The position numbers and the translations under genes were made by a program. The notes beneath the pieces were generated by a model. That model searched no databases and was not told the origin of the DNA. It saw only the letters and a list, made by a program, of their open reading frames with translations. From Synechococcaceae cyanobacterium RL_1_2 (GTDB taxonomy: Bacteria > Cyanobacteriota > Cyanobacteriia > Cyanobacteriales > JAAUPO01): a DNA stretch of 9,416 nucleotides. Where the stretch lies: positions 1 to 9,416 of the forward strand of contig JAAUPO010000048.1 in assembly GCA_012033095.1 (NCBI GenBank), given 5' to 3'. Shown piece after piece: positions 5,402 through 9,416 of the stretch (the first letter of the stretch is position 1; each line of letters opens with the position of its first letter).

Positions 5402-6333
5402 CTAGGGGGGAACTGCGCTGTATTGGGGCCACCACCCTGGATGAGTACCGTAAATATATTGAAAAAGATGCAGCCCTAGAGCGACGGTTCCAGTCGGTGT
5501 TGGTGGATGAACCCAATGTGGTGGATACCATTTCCATTTTGCGAGGGTTAAAGGAACGGTATGAAGTACACCATGGGGTCAAAATTGCGGATAATGCGAT
5601 CGTGGCGGCGGCTACCCTCTCTAATCGTTACATTAGCGATCGCTTTTTACCGGATAAAGCCATTGATTTAATGGATGAGGCCGCAGCGAAATTAAAAATG
5701 GAAATTACCAGTAAACCGGAGGAGTTGGACGAGATTGATCGCAAAATTTTGCAGTTAGAAATGGAGCGGCTATCCTTGCAAAAAGAGGATGATAGTCTAT
5801 CCATCGAACGGTTGAGCAATTTAGAAAAAGAATTGGCTAACCTCAAAGAATCCCAATCGGAACTAAGTAGCCGTTGGGAAAATGAAAAACAAGTGATCGA
5901 TCGCTTGCGGGATATTAAGGCGGAAATTGATCAAGTCAACCTCGCCATTCAACAGGCCGAGCGGGATTATGACTTAAGTAAGGCGGCGGAGTTGCGCTAC
6001 GGTAAACTGAGCGAACTCCAAAAACAAAAGGAACAGGCCGAAACCCATCAAACCACCCCCCAATCCCTATTACGGGAAGAAGTGGTGGCCGATGACATTG
6101 CCGAAATCATTGCCCGCTGGACTGGGGTTCCGGTCACGAAATTGGTGACATCAGAACGGGAAAAATTACTTAACCTTGAGCAAGAACTCCACGAACGGGT
6201 GGTGGGTCAGAATGAAGCGGTGACGGCGGTGGCCGATGCTATCCAGCGATCGCGGGCGGGATTGGTCGATCCGGATGGCCCATGGCCAGTTTTATTTTCC
6301 TGGGCCCCACGGGGGTGGGCAAAACGGAACTAG
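5368..6333 (+). CDS. clpB: ClpB fragment 2: rest of first ATPase domain and coiled-coil middle domain
   Basis: The opening Met is the M of [12 protein letters not shown], residue 295 of the repaired protein, so it is an internal methionine rather than a start. It covers [15 protein letters not shown], the arginine fingers in ALERRFQ, the [17 protein letters not shown] junction, the heptad-rich middle domain, and the [12 protein letters not shown] linker into the second ATPase domain. It leaves frame after LVDPD, where RPMASFIF is expected. Confidence 0.75.
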   Translation: MDAGNLLKPMLARGELRCIGATTLDEYRKYIEKDAALERRFQSVLVDEPNVVDTISILRGLKERYEVHHGVKIADNAIVAAATLSNRYISDRFLPDKAIDLMDEAAAKLKMEITSKPEELDEIDRKILQLEMERLSLQKEDDSLSIERLSNLEKELANLKESQSELSSRWENEKQVIDRLRDIKAEIDQVNLAIQQAERDYDLSKAAELRYGKLSELQKQKEQAETHQTTPQSLLREEVVADDIAEIIARWTGVPVTKLVTSEREKLLNLEQELHERVVGQNEAVTAVADAIQRSRAGLVDPDGPWPVLFSWAPRGWAKRN

Positions 6334-6638
6334 CCAAAGCCCTAGGGGTGAGCTTATTTGACAGTGAAGAAGCCCTCGTGCGCATCGATATGTCAGAGTA
6401 TATGGAAAAACATACGGTGTCCCGTTTACTCGGTGCACCTCCGGGCTATGTGGGCTATGAAGAAGGGGGGCAACTCACCGAAGCCATCCGCCGTCGGCCC
6501 TATGCGGTGATTCTCTTTGATGAAATTGAAAAGGCCCACCCCGATGTATTTAACGTAATGCTGCAAATTTGGATGATGGCCGTGTCACGGACTCCCAAGG
6601 CCGCCTGGTGGATTTTAAAAATACCATTATCATCATGA
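6282..6638 (+). CDS. clpB: ClpB fragment 3: second ATPase core
   Basis: The opening Met is residue 600 of the repaired protein ([15 protein letters not shown]). It holds the second Walker A, the DMSEYMEKH segment, pore loop [12 protein letters not shown] and Walker [21 protein letters not shown]. It then leaves frame because QILDDGR needs a fourth T in the run at 6568-6570. Confidence 0.75.
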   Translation: MASFIFLGPTGVGKTELAKALGVSLFDSEEALVRIDMSEYMEKHTVSRLLGAPPGYVGYEEGGQLTEAIRRRPYAVILFDEIEKAHPDVFNVMLQIWMMAVSRTPKAAWWILKIPLSS

Positions 6639-7093
6639 CCAGTAACATCGGCTCCCAATTTATCCTGGATGTGGCTGGGGATGAATCCCAGTATGAGGAA
6701 ATGCGATCGCGGGTGATGGAAGCGATGCGGGCTAATTTTCGACCGGAATTTTTAAACCGCATCGATGAACTCATTATCTTCCATGGTTTAGGGAAAGCAC
6801 ACCTACGGCGCATTGTTAAATTACAGATCGCCCGTTTAGCAAAACGCCTGGACGAACAAAATTTAATCCTCGATGTGAAGGAGGATGCCCTGGACTTTAT
6901 TGCAGAGATTGGCTACGACCCTGTATATGGAGCGCGACCCATCAAACGAGCAATCCAGCGTTATCTCGAAACCCTTATTGCTAAAGCCATTTTGAAAAAT
7001 ATCTACCATCCTGGGGACACCATCGAAGTCACCATCGCCGACGAACGGTTAACCCTCACTGCCCCGCGATCGCCCGTTAGTTTGGCAAAATAA
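6569..7093 (+). CDS. clpB: ClpB fragment 4: end of second ATPase domain and C-terminal domain
   Basis: The first codon, TTG, is the Leu of [14 protein letters not shown] (residue 696), not a real start. It includes sensor-1 [14 protein letters not shown] with the second-ring arginine, and sensor-2 [12 protein letters not shown]. It ends normally at TAA, 41 bp before the preferred lipoprotein start. Confidence 0.75.
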   Translation: MDDGRVTDSQGRLVDFKNTIIIMTSNIGSQFILDVAGDESQYEEMRSRVMEAMRANFRPEFLNRIDELIIFHGLGKAHLRRIVKLQIARLAKRLDEQNLILDVKEDALDFIAEIGYDPVYGARPIKRAIQRYLETLIAKAILKNIYHPGDTIEVTIADERLTLTAPRSPVSLAK

Positions 7094-7134
7094 AATGGCG
7101 TAATTTTATGACCCTTCTAGGGAGTAACAACACC

Positions 7135-7677
7135 ATGGTCTTGGCTAATGTCCTCAGCTCTCTATTCGGATCTCCGTTACGCCTAGGCTACCCCAAAAAC
7201 CTTGGGATCATCCTCCTGAGCCTAGGTGTAATGACAGGGCTAGCCAGTTGTAGTCCTGAAGCTGAATTATTAACTGGGGGCATTAATAGCCAAGCAGTGG
7301 ATCAAGATCCTGCCTATAGTGGTGATGGGCGTTACCTGGCGTTTAGCTCCGATCGCCGGGGCCACCGGGACATCTATCTGTTTGATTTAGATGGTAAAAA
7401 CTTAATCAATCTGCCGGGTTTAAATCGCAATGATTCTAGCCAAGAACAACCGGCGTTGAGTAATGATGGCCGTTATCTCGTCTATGTCTCTAACCAACGG
7501 GGCCGCAGGGATATTTTTATTTATGATCGCGATCGGCAAACCGTACGCCTTCTAAGTGCCAATACCAAAGGCTCCGTTGCTAATCCCACCATCAAAGGGG
7601 ATGGTAGTGAAATTGCTTTTGCCTCCACCGATCGCGGTCAATGGAAAATTTCTGTGGTGAGAAACCCCCTACAATGA
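7135..7677 (+). CDS. TolB-like lipoprotein with beta-propeller repeats
   Basis: This is a predicted lipoprotein of 180 residues. A hydrophobic signal segment (about 22-35) leads into a lipobox LASC, with the lipidated Cys at 39, so the mature protein would be membrane-anchored outside the cytoplasm. Three WD40-like (PD40/TolB) repeats follow, each with a GDG or NDG turn and an F-S or V-S strand: about 57-87 (SGDGRYLAFSSDRRGHRDIY), 105-134 (NDGRYLVYVSNQRGRRDIF) and 149-177 (GDGSEIAFASTDRGQWKIS). Full TolB has more blades, so this is a short stand-alone family member, perhaps for binding another envelope protein. I prefer the ATG at 7135 because AGGGAG lies 10 bp upstream; the in-frame ATG at 7108 adds nine residues and has no such site. 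Same strand as clpB, 41 bp downstream, so cotranscription is possible. The frame is intact. Confidence 0.7.
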   Translation: MVLANVLSSLFGSPLRLGYPKNLGIILLSLGVMTGLASCSPEAELLTGGINSQAVDQDPAYSGDGRYLAFSSDRRGHRDIYLFDLDGKNLINLPGLNRNDSSQEQPALSNDGRYLVYVSNQRGRRDIFIYDRDRQTVRLLSANTKGSVANPTIKGDGSEIAFASTDRGQWKISVVRNPLQ

Positions 7678-7812
7678 GCGGTTTTGCTTTAAAATGACCA
7701 AAATTTGTTAAACCAAATTCCATCTCATCAAAATTAATAACTTCCCACCGAATTGTCATACCCAATAATCCCAAATAAAAACATACCGCGATGGATTAAA
7801 TTTTATTCTTAA

Positions 7813-7840
7813 GGTTTTATTTCTAGGGTTTTATTCCTAG
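7813..7840. repeat. 14-bp tandem duplication
   Basis: GGTTTTATTTCTAG (7813-7826) is followed directly by GGTTTTATTCCTAG (7827-7840), 13 of 14 bases identical. A simple local duplication; no function inferred. Confidence 0.6.
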
Positions 7841-7919
7841 GTTCAGGCTATGACTGCCTTCAGCTTTATTTATCTGAATCTGTCGTTCTAATTTCAATTG
7901 TCAATATTTGGTATTACTT

Positions 7920-7955
7920 CTCATTTCATTTATTTCTCATTTCATTTCATTTCAA
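7920..7955. repeat. ATTTC-type short tandem repeat in the ddl leader
   Basis: CTCATTTCATTT occurs at 7920-7931 and again at 7936-7947, followed by more CATTTC units to 7955. It lies about 40-75 bp before the ddl start. Such repeats can change length by slippage, which here could alter promoter spacing. Confidence 0.55.
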
Positions 7956-7993
7956 ATCAAAGATATTTTATCGAGTCATAGGTTAATCACATC

Positions 7994-9043
7994 ATGGGCA
8001 AATTGCAGGTCGGTTTATTATTTGGTGGTCGTTCTGGAGAACATGAGGTTTCCATTGTTTCCGCCGCAACGATCGCCCAAGCCCTAACCCAAGCCGGTTA
8101 TGATGTGACCCCCATTTATATTAATAAACACGGCCTGTGGCATACCGGTGCGATCGCCGAAGCCACCCTCTCCACCAAACAGCCCCCCCAAGAACAATCC
8201 ACTGGTAACCTTTGGCAATTTCCCCCTAACTTAGACGCGATCGATGTCTGGTTTCCAGCCCTCCATGGCCCCAACGGAGAAGATGGCACTATTCAAGGCC
8301 TATTCACCCTGATGCAAGTACCCTACGTCGGTTGTGATGTGCTTTGCTCTTCCGTGGGCATGGATAAACTTGCCATGAAAATGGCCTTTCGGGATGCCGG
8401 GTTACCCCAGGTCAACTATAAAGGGGTGACGCGATCGCAGATATGGTCAAATCCCTGTGTGTTTCCAAAACTATGTGACGACATCGAACTAGAAATTGGT
8501 TACCCTTGTTTTATTAAACCCGCTAACCTCGGTTCCTCCGTCGGCATTACCAAAGCCACTAACCGTCAATCCTTAGAACAGGGTCTAGATGAAGCGGCAA
8601 AATATGATCCTCGCATTATCATTGAAGCGGGCATTGATGGCATCCAGGAAATTGAATGCGCCGTATTAGGAGGGGATAACCCCAAAGCCTCCGTCCCAGG
8701 AGAAATTACCTTTGATGCGGAATTCTATGACTATGAAACCAAATATACCGATGGGCGATCGAAGATGATCATTCCAGCCCCGATCCCGGATGAAATTGCT
8801 GCCCAGGTTAAAGAAAATGCAGTGTTAGCCTTTCAAGCCCTCAATGGTTTTGGCCTAAGTCGGGTGGATTTCTTCTACCAAGCCAGCACCGGTAATTTAT
8901 ACATCAACGAAATTAATACCCTGCCAGGTTTTACCGCTTTGAGTATGTACCCCCAACTCTGGCAAGCAACGGGGGTTGCCATTACTGAACTAGTCACAGA
9001 ACTGGTGGAATTAGCTCTACAGCGGCATCAATCTTCACTATAA
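7994..9043 (+). CDS. ddl: D-alanine--D-alanine ligase
   Basis: This cytoplasmic enzyme joins two D-alanines with ATP to make the dipeptide that ends peptidoglycan precursors. The intact 349-residue frame is the usual length. Motifs in order: [15 protein letters not shown] (10-24), the N-terminal substrate-binding loop; [12 protein letters not shown] (91-102); [15 protein letters not shown] (111-125); [11 protein letters not shown] (175-185), the glycine-rich ATP-grasp loop; EIECAVLG (219-226); FYDYETKY (244-251), the omega loop with the Tyr found in dipeptide-forming rather than D-lactate-forming enzymes; and RVDFFY and EINTLPGFT (306-314), which carry metal-binding acids and the Asn. A 21-residue segment around 148-168 ([20 protein letters not shown]) is a variable surface stretch. 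The start is the ATG giving [12 protein letters not shown]; the upstream Shine-Dalgarno is weak. Spacing of over 300 bp from the lipoprotein gene suggests its own promoter. Confidence 0.95.
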   Translation: MGKLQVGLLFGGRSGEHEVSIVSAATIAQALTQAGYDVTPIYINKHGLWHTGAIAEATLSTKQPPQEQSTGNLWQFPPNLDAIDVWFPALHGPNGEDGTIQGLFTLMQVPYVGCDVLCSSVGMDKLAMKMAFRDAGLPQVNYKGVTRSQIWSNPCVFPKLCDDIELEIGYPCFIKPANLGSSVGITKATNRQSLEQGLDEAAKYDPRIIIEAGIDGIQEIECAVLGGDNPKASVPGEITFDAEFYDYETKYTDGRSKMIIPAPIPDEIAAQVKENAVLAFQALNGFGLSRVDFFYQASTGNLYINEINTLPGFTALSMYPQLWQATGVAITELVTELVELALQRHQSSL

Positions 9044-9054
9044 AGTCCCTTGGG

Positions 9055-9090
9055 TGGTAGTGGCTGTCAATGGAACTGAGCTAACTACTA
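9055..9090 (+). terminator. Candidate hairpin downstream of ddl
   Basis: TGGTAGT (9055-9061) pairs with ACTACTA (9084-9090) with one G-U, and GCT (9063-9065) with AGC (9079-9081) inside. It starts 12 bp after the ddl stop. No T-run follows, so it is only a possible terminator or RNA-end stabiliser. Confidence 0.25.
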
Positions 9091-9184
9091 GGACAAAACC
9101 TAAACATAGAGATCTTTGTAAGTATTGACCCTACCTAATTGGCTCCCAACATGGGCCAGGCTAGGGAGTCTTGTTAACGGATCT
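9091..9184. other. Spacer between ddl and the small membrane protein gene
   Basis: This is a convergent intergenic region without a gene. It contains CTCCC/GGGAG pairing (about 9136-9170) that could form a weak two-way hairpin. Confidence 0.3.
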
Positions 9185-9363
9185 TTAAAGATTTTTAGTT
9201 AATTCCAAACCATAGGCCATACCGATCAAGATGGTAATTAACAGGAAAATAAAATTACTCCCCCTGGTAAAAAACTAAGCAAGCCAAACCCCCTAAGTAC
9301 ATAAAGAACTAGGGTGCACAGGGAACTACCTAATAAAAGAGAGCCAAGATTGTTGGAAGTCAT
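9185..9363 (-). pseudogene. Small two-helix membrane protein, frameshifted
   Basis: From an ATG at 9361-9363 the minus strand reads 41 residues (MTSNNLGSLLLGSS, then CTLVLYVLRGFGLLSFLPGG, then VILFSC) and stops at 9238. In the next frame it continues in register as LLITILIGMAYGLELTKNL, ending with TAA at 9185-9187. One T missing from a T run around 9244-9254 explains the break; the repaired protein has 59 residues and two hydrophobic helices joined by the LSFLPGG turn. Small proteins of this type are common in cyanobacteria (from memory), but I know no function. No Shine-Dalgarno is evident. An in-frame TGA two codons upstream rules out a longer N-terminus. Confidence 0.5.
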
Positions 9364-9416
9364 AGATCATCGTTATAAATGCCCATTAATTGTACCTACA
9401 TGATGCCATTATGATT

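Larger units (their letters stand above)
4487..7093 (+). pseudogene. clpB: ATP-dependent disaggregase ClpB, broken by three single-base deletions
   Basis: Four consecutive frames together encode a complete ClpB (Hsp100), a hexameric cytoplasmic AAA+ machine that pulls polypeptides from aggregates with DnaK. Adding one base at each of three sites gives 869 residues, normal for the family. Order: Clp N domain (1-145), first ATPase domain with GEPGVGKT (208-215), Walker B ILFIDE (276-281) and arginine fingers ERR (332-334), coiled-coil middle domain (about 410-530), second ATPase domain with GPTGVGKT (607-614), pore loop GYVG (654-657), Walker B VILFDE (675-680), and sensor-2 GARPIKR (816-822). 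The middle domain argues for ClpB rather than ClpC or ClpA. The MQPTDPNKF start resembles cyanobacterial ClpB1 (from memory). Lost bases: one G in 5350-5353, one base (C or A) between 6276 and 6277, one T in 6568-6570. Everything between is well conserved, pointing to sequence error or very recent damage. Confidence 0.85.
7678..7993. other. AT-rich spacer upstream of ddl
   Basis: No gene is supported here. A minus-strand frame crosses from the spacer into the end of the lipoprotein gene but has no family resemblance I can name. The stretch holds a 14-bp tandem repeat (7813-7840), a pentameric ATTTC-type repeat (7920-7955) and the ddl leader. No clear terminator for the lipoprotein gene was seen. 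Confidence 0.45.
2658..8438. repeat. Set of ten HIP1 octamers (GCGATCGC)
   Basis: Exact copies start at 2658, 4123, 4674, 5132, 5636, 6246, 6703, 7066, 8150 and 8431. HIP1 is the abundant palindrome of many cyanobacterial genomes. All ten lie inside genes; none lies in 1-2657 or in the foldback elements. Confidence 0.85.

Noticed and set aside
4966..6813. Several antisense open frames within clpB
   Set aside because: They are antisense shadows of a strongly conserved gene and encode low-complexity Ser/Arg-rich sequences.
7592..7774. Minus-strand open frame of 60 codons at the end of the lipoprotein gene
   Set aside because: Nearly half lies antisense to the lipoprotein gene and no motif is recognisable.
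9181..9192. ATCTTTAAAGAT palindrome as a terminator
   Set aside because: It has no loop and overlaps the stop of the small protein; AT-rich palindromes like this are expected by chance.
1..9416. CRISPR array, tRNA, rRNA or a defence system
   Set aside because: No regularly spaced repeats, no cloverleaf and no defence-type protein families were seen on either strand.

Overview
The window looks like a piece of cyanobacterial chromosome. Ten perfect GCGATCGC (HIP1) octamers lie between 2658 and 8438, far above chance for an 8-mer. The genes also fit: an NrtR-type NUDIX regulator, ClpB beginning MQPTDPNKF, a membrane protein shared by cyanobacteria and plastids, and Ddl. No rRNA, tRNA, CRISPR array, prophage or full-length insertion sequence was found.

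Layout. 1-116: copy A of a dispersed repeat. 116-811 (-): nrtR. 812-1914: about 1.1 kb without a convincing intact gene. It holds repeat copy B with a terminator-like hairpin, a 91-bp foldback element, a pair of competing hairpins, a second MITE-like element with AGGACTTACGCA ends, and a possible decayed reading frame. 1937-2710 (-): unidentified exported protein whose C-terminus looks frameshifted. 2817-4145 (+): conserved membrane protein broken by two single-base indels. 4145-4486: terminator-like hairpin, second copy of the 91-bp element with a clean 8-bp target duplication, then the clpB leader. 4487-7093 (+): clpB broken by three single-base deletions. 7135-7677 (+): TolB-like lipoprotein, possibly cotranscribed with clpB. 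7678-7993: AT-rich gap with short tandem repeats. 7994-9043 (+): intact ddl. 9044-9416: candidate hairpin and a small two-helix membrane protein on the minus strand, also frameshifted.

The genes do not form one pathway. nrtR concerns NAD metabolism, clpB protein disaggregation and ddl peptidoglycan precursors. The two most informative features are the small foldback elements in the intergenic regions and the series of single-base indels, mostly in homopolymers. Those indels break at least three reading frames, probably four, while nrtR, the lipoprotein gene and ddl stay open. Between the breaks the proteins are well preserved. Sequencing or assembly error is therefore the simplest explanation, with very recent pseudogene formation as the alternative. 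I see no clear evidence of a new multi-gene system. The best candidates for something undescribed are the 91-bp element and the paired repeat flanking nrtR.
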